From Opitutaceae bacterium (GTDB taxonomy: Bacteria > Verrucomicrobiota > Verrucomicrobiia > Opitutales > Opitutaceae), in contig JANQKI010000088.1 of assembly GCA_028281165.1 (NCBI GenBank), positions 1 to 64,000 of the forward strand: a stretch of 64,000 nt of DNA, written 5' to 3'. The notes under the pieces were generated by a model. The model saw nothing but the letters and a program-made list of their open reading frames with translations, searched no databases and was not told the DNA's origin. The first letter of the stretch is position 1. Every line of letters starts with the position of its first letter. Shown here piece by piece: positions 39,064-47,058 of this stretch. Both the position numbers and the translations under genes were made by a program.

Positions 39064-39091
39064 TTGTCGCTTTTTCAAATTTTTCCATAAA
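39064..39091 (+). promoter_or_regulatory. Possible sigma-70 promoter of rpsB-tsf
   Basis: TTGTCG at 39064-39069 and CATAAA at 39086-39091 are separated by 16 bases, about 70 bp before the rpsB start. Each matches the consensus at four of six positions. A tandem AAATTTCGAC repeat lies just upstream at 39007-39026. The assignment is tentative. Confidence 0.3.
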
Positions 39092-39160
39092 ACAATAACC
39101 CTCAAATTGAAGTGTAAGGCAGTCTTTTCTGCCTGCGTCTGAAAGGACGTTTTATCAGAT

Positions 39161-40108
39161 ATGAATGTAGAACTCACTGATCTTCTCGACGCTGGCGTCC
39201 ACTTTGGTCACCAGGTCAAGCGCTGGAACCCTAAGTCCAAAGACTTTATCTTCGATCATCGTCAAGGGATCTCGATTATCGATCTCTCGAAGAGCTATGA
39301 AGGCCTGAAGAAGGCTTATGAATTTGTTGAAAATGTCGTGGGTGGAGGCGGCGAAGTTCTCATGGTGGGAACGAAGCGCCAAGCTCAGGAAGTCATCCGT
39401 GAGGCGTCTGGAAATACGGGCATGCCATTTTGCGCTAACCGTTGGCTGGGGGGCACCTTGACAAACTGGCAGACGATTACGGGTAGCATCGCCAAGTATA
39501 AGAGGTATCAGAAGATGGAAGCCGATGGCAGCCTGGCCAAGCTTCCAAAGAAGGAAGGTTCCGCCATCCGCCGCGAGATGGAGCGGATGCATCGCAATTT
39601 CGAAGGCATCGTTAAAATGGACAAGCTTCCGGCTGCGATGTTTGTAGTGGATGTGAATTACGAGGATATTGCCGTGGCTGAAGCTCGTCGCTGCAAAATC
39701 CCGGTTATCGCTTTGGTGGACTCCAATTCCGATCCGGCGGTGGCTGATATCGCCATTCCTGGCAATGATGATGCCGTAAAATCGATCCGCATAATCGTCG
39801 AATCTTTGGTGGAAGCTATTCAATCGGGTCTCTCTCAGCGCGAAGCTCGCATGTCCAAGGCGGGAGCTCAGCAAGATGCTGGAGCCGCTGGGCAGGAAAT
39901 GGTAACGGCAGTGGCCTCGGCTGAAGAGCCTGCTGTAGAAGAGGCTCCAGTTGATACTGCCGTAGAGGATCAAGAGCCAGTTCCGGTTCCCGTTCCAGTC
40001 CCGACTCCAGAGGTTGTTGCGGAGGCAGCTCCTGAAGAAAAGGAGTCTGAGTCGCCTGCTGAAAAAGGTTCTGACGAGGGCGAAGACGAAGAGAAGCCAG
40101 CAAGTTAA
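39161..40108 (+). CDS. rpsB: 30S ribosomal protein S2 with C-terminal acidic extension
   Basis: A 315-residue protein. Residues 1-230 match S2 throughout: LLDAGVHFGHQVKRWNPK, FIFDHRQGISIIDLSKS, VGTKRQAQEV, CANRWLGGTLTNWQTI, DVNYEDIAVAEARRCKIPVIALVDSNSDP and GNDDAVKSIRIIVESL. S2 binds the small subunit late in assembly and is needed for mRNA placement. Usual length is 240-260 residues; here about 75 further residues are rich in Glu, Ala, Pro and Val, including a VPVPVPVPTPE repeat, and end EEKPAS. AAAGGA upstream supports the ATG. It is followed 41 bp later by tsf, the standard bacterial pair. Confidence 0.98.
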   Translation: MNVELTDLLDAGVHFGHQVKRWNPKSKDFIFDHRQGISIIDLSKSYEGLKKAYEFVENVVGGGGEVLMVGTKRQAQEVIREASGNTGMPFCANRWLGGTLTNWQTITGSIAKYKRYQKMEADGSLAKLPKKEGSAIRREMERMHRNFEGIVKMDKLPAAMFVVDVNYEDIAVAEARRCKIPVIALVDSNSDPAVADIAIPGNDDAVKSIRIIVESLVEAIQSGLSQREARMSKAGAQQDAGAAGQEMVTAVASAEEPAVEEAPVDTAVEDQEPVPVPVPVPTPEVVAEAAPEEKESESPAEKGSDEGEDEEKPAS

Positions 40109-40149
40109 GGCTTTTTAAGTAGAAGCATATTTATAGTTATTGAAAATCG

Positions 40150-40755
40150 ATGAGCGTACAAATTACCGCTAAACAGGTAGGCGAACTCCGCGAACAGACA
40201 GGCGCTGGATTGATGGATTGCAAAAAGGCTTTGGTTGAAGCCAATGGCGATCTAGAGCAAGCTGTCACCATTCTGCGAAAGAAAGGAATCGCGTCGGCCT
40301 CGAAGAAGGCGGGTCGCGCCACTTCTGAAGGACTTATCGAGTCCTACATTCACCTTGGCGGCAAGGTGGGTGTCTTGGTCGAAGTGAATTGCGAAACGGA
40401 CTTCGTGGCTAAAACGGACGACTTCAAAGCTTTCGTGAAGGACATCTGCCTGCATGTTGCGGCAGCGAGTCCGGTTTGCGTGAGTCGTGAAGATGTCCCC
40501 GAATCGCTGATCGAAAAAGAGCGTGAGATTGCGGCTGCTCAGGCCGAGGGCAAGCCACCTGCTGCGGTGCAGAAGATTATCGAAGGCAAACTCAACAAGT
40601 ATTACTCGACCGCTTGCTTGCTGGAACAACCTTTCGTTAAGAATCCCGATCAGACGGTCCAAGAGGTTCTGACAGAGCAGATCTCCAAGCTCGGAGAAAA
40701 CATGCAAGTCAATCGATTCGTTCGCTATCAGATCGGTGAAGACGCTGAAGAGTAA
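40150..40755 (+). CDS. tsf: Translation elongation factor Ts
   Basis: A 201-residue EF-Ts, the guanine-nucleotide exchange factor of EF-Tu. The UBA-like N-terminal domain is clear (VGELREQTGAGLMDCKKALVEANGDLEQAV) and includes the TGAGLMDCKKAL signature; the core has EVNCETDFVAKTDDFKAF. The length matches the short EF-Ts class (about 200 residues), with a single compact core domain, shorter than the roughly 280 residues of E. coli. It follows rpsB in the same direction and is closed by a hairpin terminator. Confidence 0.98.
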   Translation: MSVQITAKQVGELREQTGAGLMDCKKALVEANGDLEQAVTILRKKGIASASKKAGRATSEGLIESYIHLGGKVGVLVEVNCETDFVAKTDDFKAFVKDICLHVAAASPVCVSREDVPESLIEKEREIAAAQAEGKPPAAVQKIIEGKLNKYYSTACLLEQPFVKNPDQTVQEVLTEQISKLGENMQVNRFVRYQIGEDAEE

Positions 40756-40777
40756 TCAAATTTTTACTACGAATTTC

Positions 40778-40805
40778 AAAAGGCGGTCCGAAAGGATCGC
40801 CTTTT
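40778..40805 (+). terminator. Terminator after rpsB-tsf, probably bidirectional
   Basis: AAAAGGCGGTCC pairs with GGATCGCCTTTT around the loop GAAA, a 12-bp stem with one G-T pair. The stem ends in four T on either strand. It lies 23 bp after tsf and 37 bp beyond the stop of the convergent DUF1080 gene, so it can serve both. Confidence 0.85.
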
Positions 40806-40841
40806 GTATTTATAGATCGGTGACGATGCGATTGGGAGATC

Positions 40842-41486
40842 TTATTCCGAATCTGGCAGTCTTTTAAGCTGGATATTTCGGTAGTGAACAATGCTATCCG
40901 GATCATGAGCCTGAAGGGCGATGGTGCCTTGGTCGAAGACGCGTTTGAACGGACCGCCAGGTTTGGCTCCATCTGGTTCTTGATAGGCAATGACTGTCAC
41001 TCCATCTATTTTCACGGTTACTTTCTTTCCTTCGACAATGATTTCCTGCGTCCACCATTGGTTATCCTTGGCCGGGGTGTGTCCGAGGTCTGCCACGGCG
41101 TAGACGCTTCCCGTTTTACGCCAGTCCTTTTGCGAAACGTTTACCTGGCTCTCGAAACCGTTCAAGGGCCAGCCGCTGGGCTGGTACTTAGTGTGGAAGA
41201 AAACGCCTCCGTTCGATCCAGGTTTCGTCATGACTTCCAGTTTCAGGTGGAAGTTCTTCAGGGGGTTTCCTTTTGTATCGAAAAATAAATGACTGCGTGG
41301 ACCTCGGGTTACTAGGCTATTCTCTTCTATTTTCCAGCTATCAGGGTTTTCTTCAGCTTTGAGCCAGCCGTTGAACGATACGCCATCAAAGATCGTTTCG
41401 AATCCTGAATCACTTTGATCTGCGACAACAGGCAATAAGAACAGTCCAATAATGGCGAGAAGGAGTAGTGGGCGATGTTGTTTCAT
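40842..41486 (-). CDS. DUF1080 (3-keto-disaccharide hydrolase-like) secreted protein
   Basis: A 214-residue protein of the DUF1080 family, a concanavalin-like beta-sandwich frequent in Verrucomicrobia and Planctomycetes; some members hydrolyse 3-keto-glucosides. Features: a signal peptide in the first 22 residues (MKQHRPLLLLAIIGLFLLPV), ETIFDGVSFNGWLKAEE, GVFFHTKY, GFESQVNV, the paired Trp of NQWWTQEIIVEGKKVTVKIDG and IALQAHDPDSIVHYRNIQLKRL at the end. A longer reading from 41588 is possible, but its first 30 residues are a translation of the tRNA-Ser gene, so the ATG at 41486 is chosen. It should act in the periplasm or as a surface protein on sugars or polysaccharides; the exact substrate is unknown. 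Confidence 0.9.
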   Translation of the reverse strand: MKQHRPLLLLAIIGLFLLPVVADQSDSGFETIFDGVSFNGWLKAEENPDSWKIEENSLVTRGPRSHLFFDTKGNPLKNFHLKLEVMTKPGSNGGVFFHTKYQPSGWPLNGFESQVNVSQKDWRKTGSVYAVADLGHTPAKDNQWWTQEIIVEGKKVTVKIDGVTVIAYQEPDGAKPGGPFKRVFDQGTIALQAHDPDSIVHYRNIQLKRLPDSE

Positions 41487-41504
41487 AGGATGTGTGCTCA
41501 GCTT

Positions 41505-41594
<90 letters not shown>

Positions 41595-41725
41595 AATTTG
41601 ATTAACTTGGTATCAAAACAGCTCGTTCAACTTTGGCAAGGCCGAGCAGTACAAGAACACTTCCTGGAAAAGGGGAAGGCCAGAATTTTTGGAGAATGGA
41701 TTTCAGGGCTATTTCCTGCCTGAGA

Positions 41726-42379
41726 TTATGGGCTAAATTCGTAGGTTCGTCTTACTCGGACAGCTACATTTTCTCCGTTTCTTCTGCCTGGAGTGAATTT
41801 AGATCTTCTGACCGCTTCCATGGCGGGTTCTTCGAATTCGCGATGGGAGGATTTTGTACACCTCACGCTTAGCACTCTGCCTTCATGGTCAATAATCCAT
41901 TCAATAATAGCAAAGCCCTTTATCTTGGCAGATCGGAAATTGTAAGGATAAATTGGATTCACTTCAAAGAGTGGTCGTGGCTTCTTATCGAGATCTTGCA
42001 ACTCGAAGATTTCCATTCCTTCAAGGGCGCTGATGCCTGAGTCGTAGTCTCCAAAACCGAAGTCGCCCTGGGCATTTCCGTCACCGGGAGTCAGCGCGAT
42101 CTCAAGTTGGGCCAGGGTCATGAGAGACTCAGGCTCTTCGATTTCAGGTTTATCCAATTCCTTATCCTTTTCTGGTGGAGGCGGAATGTCTTCGTCTGGC
42201 GGGGGTGGAGGCGTTTCACCAATATCGGCAGTCTGCAATTGTCTGCTCATATCTGTGAAATTCGTTATCAGGTGCATCAAAGGAAGGACTGAAAAAATCG
42301 CCAGGGTGACCAGAAGTCCTAGCGACGAGTTCGAGAGAAAGTTTCCCTGCTGGTCGGACGAGACGTAATTCGTACTCAT
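41726..42379 (-). CDS. TonB-family energy transducer (first of two paralogues)
   Basis: A 217-residue protein with one N-terminal transmembrane helix (about 17-38), a Pro-rich periplasmic stretch (PPPPPDEDIPPPPEKDKELDKPEIEEP) and a C-terminal TonB domain (NPIYPYNFRSAKIKGFAIIEWIIDHEGRV ... EFEEPAMEAVRRSKFTPGRRNG). TonB passes proton-motive energy from an ExbB/ExbD complex to outer-membrane transporters. It is a close copy of the protein encoded at 42560-43213, with the same first residues (MSTNYVSS) and length. The gap between the two copies holds a terminator and two palindromes, so this copy may be expressed separately. Transport substrate unknown. Confidence 0.92.
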   Translation of the reverse strand: MSTNYVSSDQQGNFLSNSSLGLLVTLAIFSVLPLMHLITNFTDMSRQLQTADIGETPPPPPDEDIPPPPEKDKELDKPEIEEPESLMTLAQLEIALTPGDGNAQGDFGFGDYDSGISALEGMEIFELQDLDKKPRPLFEVNPIYPYNFRSAKIKGFAIIEWIIDHEGRVLSVRCTKSSHREFEEPAMEAVRRSKFTPGRRNGENVAVRVRRTYEFSP

Positions 42380-42414
42380 AGTATCACACGTATTAGGATT
42401 TTAAACACACACTT

Positions 42415-42454
42415 ATGCCTGCCAGGCATTAATTCCTACAAATGTAGGAATTAA
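42415..42454. promoter_or_regulatory. Pair of palindromes upstream of the downstream tonB
   Basis: ATGCCTG-C-CAGGCAT at 42415-42429 adjoins TTAATTCCTACA-AA-TGTAGGAATTAA at 42429-42454; both are perfect. They lie 36-75 bp before the start of the tonB gene at 42379 (minus strand). The spacing suits an operator region; RNA hairpins are the alternative. No regulator can be assigned. Confidence 0.45.
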
Positions 42455-42499
42455 ATCTGAAATAGCAAGAGAAAACTTTGGGCTCGATGAGCGGACACT

Positions 42500-42533
42500 A
42501 AAAAAGCGAACCTTTGAAGTGTGGCTCGCTTTG
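42500..42533 (-). terminator. Terminator after the upstream tonB
   Basis: On the minus strand AAAGCGAGCC pairs with GGTTCGCTTT (one mismatch) around a short loop, and the stem runs straight into a T-tract (TTTTTT). It lies 27 bp beyond the stop of the tonB gene at 42560 and before the second tonB, so it should end the exbB-tonB transcript. Confidence 0.75.
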
Positions 42534-42559
42534 AAATAGTTTTGCCTGTTTGAGAGAGG

Positions 42560-43213
42560 CTAGGGTGTGAAGTCCATGCGTTGACGTACACGTACGGCTA
42601 CGTTCTGACCATCTTTCCTGCCTGGTTGCCATTTTGATCGAAGGATCGATTCGATGGCCGGCTGTTCAAATTCGCGATGCGAAGATTTGAGGGCTCTAGG
42701 ACGCAGCACCTTGCCGTTTGGATCGATAATCCATTCCAGCTGAACCCAACCGGCAATTTGCGCCTGCTTCAAAGAATAGGGGTAATTAGGTTTAACTTGG
42801 AAAAGCGGACGCGGGTGTTTGTCGAGGTCGCCGAGCTCGAAGATTTGCATGCCCTCTAGAGCGTCGATGCCAGTATCAAAGTCGTTAAAGCCGAAGTCAC
42901 CCATGGCATTGCCAGATCCTGGATTGAGGGCCATTTCCAGCTGGGTGAGACTCATCGGGGGTGGGGGCTCCTCCATATCGGGCTTATCGAGCTCGTCCTT
43001 ATTTTCTGGGGGTGGAGGCAGGTCTTCTGGTGGCGGTGGCGGTGGCTGTTCGCTGTTGTCCACCGTCTTAAGATTTTGCCCCAGGTTATCTATGTTGCCC
43101 AGGATGTGCATCATGGGGAGCACAATAAAAATGCCGACCGTAAGGGCTAGGCCCAGGGCTAGGTTGGAAAAGAAATTACCTTTCTGATTCGAGGATACGT
43201 AATTGGTACTCAT
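42560..43213 (-). CDS. TonB-family energy transducer (second paralogue)
   Basis: A 217-residue protein: a transmembrane helix near 16-38, a Pro-rich spacer (EQPPPPPPEDLPPPPENKDELDKPDMEEPPPP), the conserved linker NAMGDFGFNDFDTGIDALEGMQIFELGDLDKHPRPLF and a C-terminal TonB fold (NYPYSLKQAQIAGWVQLEWIIDPNGKV ... WQPGRKDGQNVAVRVR). It starts 12 bp after the ExbB/TolQ-like gene ends, so the two are co-transcribed. Together they would energise an outer-membrane receptor. An ExbD/TolR gene, normally part of the complex, is not found beside them. Only the paralogue at 41726 shares its unusual glycine/aspartate-rich linker. Confidence 0.92.
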   Translation of the reverse strand: MSTNYVSSNQKGNFFSNLALGLALTVGIFIVLPMMHILGNIDNLGQNLKTVDNSEQPPPPPPEDLPPPPENKDELDKPDMEEPPPPMSLTQLEMALNPGSGNAMGDFGFNDFDTGIDALEGMQIFELGDLDKHPRPLFQVKPNYPYSLKQAQIAGWVQLEWIIDPNGKVLRPRALKSSHREFEQPAIESILRSKWQPGRKDGQNVAVRVRQRMDFTP

Positions 43214-43225
43214 GCTAAAATCCTT

Positions 43226-43831
43226 CTATGCGAAGCGTTTGCGAAACTCTTGAAGGGTGATGCTTTCCAAGCGGACTAGAAAACTCTCCAGGTCGATGAC
43301 CTTCTGCTTGATGTAGTAAATCACGAAGTAGCCTGGTATCGCAAGGCAAAGACCCATCTGAGTCGTTATGAGGGCTTCGTGAATACCGCTGGCTACGATA
43401 TTCGTGGTCTTTTCCGAGCCCCCCAGAGAGATGCCATAGAAAGTGGTCAGCATTCCCAAGACCGTTCCAAGCAGTCCAAGTAGCGGAGCAGCGTTTATCA
43501 TAATGGTTAGGAACGTGATGTTTTGGCTGAGTCTTGGTACTTCAGCTGTGCGAATTTCGGCGAACCTGCTCTGTATGTCGCCCAGCGAGTTCACATTGTC
43601 TTGAGAGTAGCGAATGATTTCGCCGACTTGACCCTCGGCCTTCTGCGGCTCCTTGACCCACTGTTCGCACTGGGTTGCGGAGGTCTTCCTGAAATTTCCT
43701 CGAAAAAAATAGAGCCAAAGTCTTCCTGCCGTATAGAAAGCAAGTAGACCTAAGAGAAAAAGTGGCAGCATAACCCACCCGCCTGAGGAAATAATGTGAA
43801 CCGCTTCGTTTAAATAAGGCTTTTGTTGCAT
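43226..43831 (-). CDS. MotA/TolQ/ExbB proton channel family protein
   Basis: A 201-residue membrane protein with three predicted helices (about 13-36, 100-125, 145-172). The family core is visible as LSQNITFLTIMINAAPLLGLLGTVLGMLTTFYGISLGG and IHEALITTQMGLCLAIPGYFVIYYIKQKV. ExbB/TolQ proteins form a pentameric proton channel with ExbD/TolR and drive TonB or TolA. The gene heads a minus-strand operon with the tonB gene 12 bp downstream. The missing ExbD partner must be encoded elsewhere. ExbB rather than TolQ is favoured by the TonB neighbours. Confidence 0.92.
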   Translation of the reverse strand: MQQKPYLNEAVHIISSGGWVMLPLFLLGLLAFYTAGRLWLYFFRGNFRKTSATQCEQWVKEPQKAEGQVGEIIRYSQDNVNSLGDIQSRFAEIRTAEVPRLSQNITFLTIMINAAPLLGLLGTVLGMLTTFYGISLGGSEKTTNIVASGIHEALITTQMGLCLAIPGYFVIYYIKQKVIDLESFLVRLESITLQEFRKRFA

Positions 43832-44094
43832 TGAGGTCAGTCAGTAATTGTCTTGGGAAAGGCAGGAAAAGTCGTTTTTCGCAGGGTAAAAGCGCATTCC
43901 AAATGAAACGACCCTTGGGAATTTCCTACGTTCGGGTTTGAAATAGGGTTTAGCTAAGCGAGTCAAGCGTGCGTGTCGTACAGATAATCAAATTGTTGCC
44001 GAGGGTCCTTTTGAGTTTGAAACGACGTTGTCGATTACAAATGTAGTTTCAAGTTATTTCGACCCCTAATTTTCCATAAGGTTCACCTGCTTGG

Positions 44095-44111
44095 AAAAAC
44101 GCTTCGGCGTT
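44095..44111 (-). terminator. Probable terminator of tRNA-Gly
   Basis: On the minus strand AACGC-CGAA-GCGTT is followed directly by further T, 19 bp past the tRNA-Gly 3' end. An outer stem, GCTTGG (44089-44094) with CCAAGC (44117-44122), encloses it. Confidence 0.55.
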
Positions 44112-44129
44112 CGTTCCCAAGCTGAGAAT

Positions 44130-44204
44130 TGGTGCGGGCGCGGGGAATCGAACCCCGATCTCAAGCTTGGGAAGCTCGCATAATAGCCACTATACTACGC
44201 CCGC
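44130..44204 (-). tRNA. tRNA-Gly (CCC)
   Basis: Minus-strand cloverleaf: acceptor GCGGGCG/CGCCCGC, D-arm with TAGTGGCTA, anticodon stem CGAGC/GCTTG around TTCCCAA (anticodon CCC), T-arm GGGGTTCGATTCCCC, discriminator A, encoded CCA. It lies 7 bp downstream of the SYLF-domain gene on the same strand, so the two may share a transcript. Confidence 0.96.
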
Positions 44205-44211
44205 TTTCAAT

Positions 44212-44913
44212 TTAGCTGTCTCCCGCCTCGATCTGATAAAGCTTATCGATCAAAGGCTGGATATAGGCCGGAGGCCGACCAGCTTTTCCCGATAGTATTT
44301 CGCTTGTGGTAAAGATGTCTTGGTACATGGCTACGTTTGATTTTCGATCGGGCAGAAAGAAGCCTCCTTCGAAAGTCGCCCCGGCGTAGAGACCTTCGGT
44401 TACGCTATAGATTAGAACCGGGGCCTTGTAGCCTACTTTTGCTTCGACGTTAGAGCCGGCCGGACCCCAAGTTGCTGCCGCGTCGATGCCGATGCGAAAT
44501 TTCTTCTTGCTAAGCATTTTTAGGGCGTTGTCGTTCATCAGCAAAAAGGCCACATTGAGCTTCTGCATGCCAATCTGAAGCCCTCCGCTGCCTTCACCGG
44601 TCTTGTACCAGGCAGGCGAACCCCAATCGCCGTCTTCATTGCGAAGCAGCGCTATGCCGAAGCCTCCTTTGCCTCCCAAGACGAATCCCGCTTCGTACTG
44701 GCGAAAGATCATAATGCCTTTCGCGTTTTTCAGAACCTCGGACGGGATTTTAGATACGTCTTCGAACTGTATGTCGTCGAGAGTTCGGATGAGTCGTTCC
44801 GACCTCCGCTTTAGCCCTTTCTCCTCGATCGCTAGAGCTGTTGTATAACTAGCTAAAATAGAGAGAGCTATTGTGAGAATGATTAGAGTTCCTGGACGAG
44901 CGCAGTTCTGCAT
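44212..44913 (-). CDS. SYLF (YSC84/DUF500) lipid-binding domain protein, exported
   Basis: A 233-residue protein. Residues 1-28 form a signal peptide (LIILTIALSILASYTTALA). The rest is a SYLF domain: IPSEVLKNAKGIMIFRQYEAGFVLGGKGGFGIALLR, WGSPAWYKTGEGSGGLQIGMQKLNVAFLLMND, FRIGIDAAATWGPAGSNVEAKV and IYSVTEGLYAGATFEGGFFLPD. The yeast and plant homologues bind phosphoinositides; bacterial members are secreted and of unknown role, perhaps binding lipids at the envelope. The neighbours give no pathway. Family assignment is strong, function is not. Confidence 0.92.
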   Translation of the reverse strand: MQNCARPGTLIILTIALSILASYTTALAIEEKGLKRRSERLIRTLDDIQFEDVSKIPSEVLKNAKGIMIFRQYEAGFVLGGKGGFGIALLRNEDGDWGSPAWYKTGEGSGGLQIGMQKLNVAFLLMNDNALKMLSKKKFRIGIDAAATWGPAGSNVEAKVGYKAPVLIYSVTEGLYAGATFEGGFFLPDRKSNVAMYQDIFTTSEILSGKAGRPPAYIQPLIDKLYQIEAGDS

Positions 44914-45174
44914 TGGAAGACAATCTGTGGATTTTCTTTGGGATCAACGAGCGTGGCAAACAGAATTCCTAAAGAGTTGAAATGTTGAAGCAATCGGCGC
45001 TTGGTCAGGTTTTTGTATAGAAAATGCCGATACGTAGCACGTTTAGCCTGGTGGCGATTGTTGAAATCCGAATTTGCTAAAATTTTTTCGTGTTTTTTCA
45101 AAAAGATCTCGTAGCGTTGTTTGCGCGAGGCGCTTTAGGAGGATGAGATGAACTCTGTTGGCTCTCGCTGAGAC

Positions 45175-47046
45175 ATGTCTGCAAACAGGATTGATCCAAG
45201 CGAAACGAATTATGCCAATGGAGAGCTCATAAAACGGCTACTGGCGTTAAGTTGGCGGTACAAAGGCGATTGTCTGCTCGTTATCGGGCTACAACTGGTT
45301 CTTCTCACGATGGGTCTTGCAGGGCTCGGCTTTGCTGGAATCGGGGTCGATGTGATTCATCATGAGGTGGTGCCCGATACTGAGCCGCCGCGTTGGCCTT
45401 TCGGTTTATCTCCTCCCGATTCCTGGTCGGCGACTGCTGTGATCGGTCTGGTTTCGGGGCTGGTGCTTTCGCTCGCTTTGATTCGCGCGGTTTTGAATTA
45501 CAAATATCAAATGTCTGTGGCGAAGCTCGTGCAGCAGAAAATTGTCCCGAATTTGCGGGGACAAGTATATGAGAAACTGCAGAAACTGGACTTTCGCTTT
45601 TTTGATGCCAATGCCAGTGGGTCTATCATTAACCGGGTGACGAGCGATGTGCAAAATGTACGGATTTTCGTGGATGGAGTCTTAGTGCAAGCGTTGATAA
45701 TGATTATTTCGCTTGTGGTATTTCTCATCTTTATGATGAGTATCCATTTTTCGCTGACGTTGGCTTGCCTGGCTACGACTCCTTTGCTTTGGGTAGCCTC
45801 CGTGATGTTTTCCCGTAGAGCTCGTCCGGCTTTCGTTAAGAATCGCGAGCTTATTGACGAGATGGTACGCGCTTTGGCGGAATCCGTTCAGGGGGTTTTC
45901 GCGGTCAAGGGTTTTGGTCGCGAGAAGGAGGAAAGGACAAAATTCTTCGATTCTAGCAATCTGGTTCGCGATCACATGCGATCCATTTTCATCCTGGTCA
46001 GTTCGTTTGGACCTTCGGTGAACATGCTCACTCACGTTAATATTACGGTCCTACTCGCCTATGGCGGTTATCTGGTTTACAACAAGGAATTGGCGCTGGG
46101 CACGGGAATCGTGGTGTTTTCGGGTCTTCTTCAACAGTTTTCTAATCAGGTATCCAATATTTCGGGACTCGCTAACAAGGTTCAGAGGAGTCTAACCGGG
46201 GCTCGACGCGTGTTCGAAATCCTAGATACCCCTGTTGCCATAGCTTCTTCTCCTGATGCCGTTTCGATGGAAAAGTCCCGAGGGTCGGTCGAGTTTCGCC
46301 ACGTTTCGTTTGGGTATTCGAAAGACGAATACGTATTAGAAGACGTTTCATTCGCTGTTGAACCTGGGCATATTGTTGCCGTTGTTGGGGCTACCGGCGC
46401 AGGCAAAAGCGCGCTGCTCAGTCTGATTCCAAGATTCTACGATCCGGATAAGGGCGAGGTTTATATCGATGGGGTTGATGCGAAGAGACTGAAGTTGGAG
46501 GACCTTCGTCGGAATATCGGGATTGTCTTTCAGGAAAGCTTCATGTTCAGCAATACGATTGCTTCAAATATCGCTTTTGGTAACCCCTGGGCCGATCGTG
46601 AGCGTATTGAGAAGGCTGCCAAGCTCGCCTCGGCCCATGAGTTCATTCTCGAGATGCCGCAGGGCTATGATTCTGTTTTGGGCGAAGCAGGATCCAATCT
46701 TTCCGGGGGCCAGCGTCAGCGACTTGCGATTGCCAGGGCTCTGTTGCTCGAACCTTCCATTCTGATTTTGGATGACCCTACAGCAGCTATCGATGCGGGT
46801 ACCGAAGACGAGATTCTTCGAGCGATGGACAATGCCATGAAAGGCAGAACAACCTTTGTCGTGGCTCATCGCATGAGTACGCTGCGTCGGTCAGACTACG
46901 TTATCGTCCTCGATAACGGATGTGTCGTTCAGACTGGGTCGCACGACGAGCTTCTATCTAGCCGAGGCTTGTATCGAAACTTGGCTAATTTGCAGGTGGT
47001 GGACGATACGCGTTCGCGAGATCAAATCTTAAACAGCGCCCCTTAG
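45175..47046 (+). CDS. ABC exporter subunit with degenerate ATPase site
   Basis: A 623-residue half-exporter: membrane domain about 25-340, ATPase about 360-600. Walker A is VGATGAGKSALL near 404 and the signature is LSGGQRQRLAIARAL. The Walker B segment reads ILILDDPTAAID near 530, with Asp where the catalytic Glu is normally found. It is followed 12 bp later by a second half-exporter. In the known heterodimeric exporter TM287/288 one subunit lacks the catalytic Glu and its partner has a variant signature, giving one dead and one live site; this pair shows the same split. Substrate unknown; such pairs export drugs or lipids. Confidence 0.93.
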   Translation: MSANRIDPSETNYANGELIKRLLALSWRYKGDCLLVIGLQLVLLTMGLAGLGFAGIGVDVIHHEVVPDTEPPRWPFGLSPPDSWSATAVIGLVSGLVLSLALIRAVLNYKYQMSVAKLVQQKIVPNLRGQVYEKLQKLDFRFFDANASGSIINRVTSDVQNVRIFVDGVLVQALIMIISLVVFLIFMMSIHFSLTLACLATTPLLWVASVMFSRRARPAFVKNRELIDEMVRALAESVQGVFAVKGFGREKEERTKFFDSSNLVRDHMRSIFILVSSFGPSVNMLTHVNITVLLAYGGYLVYNKELALGTGIVVFSGLLQQFSNQVSNISGLANKVQRSLTGARRVFEILDTPVAIASSPDAVSMEKSRGSVEFRHVSFGYSKDEYVLEDVSFAVEPGHIVAVVGATGAGKSALLSLIPRFYDPDKGEVYIDGVDAKRLKLEDLRRNIGIVFQESFMFSNTIASNIAFGNPWADRERIEKAAKLASAHEFILEMPQGYDSVLGEAGSNLSGGQRQRLAIARALLLEPSILILDDPTAAIDAGTEDEILRAMDNAMKGRTTFVVAHRMSTLRRSDYVIVLDNGCVVQTGSHDELLSSRGLYRNLANLQVVDDTRSRDQILNSAP

Positions 47047-47058
47047 GAATCAATCAAT

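Noticed and set aside
39161-39973. 272-residue reverse frame inside rpsB
   Set aside because: It is fully antisense to a conserved ribosomal protein gene and shows no family features.
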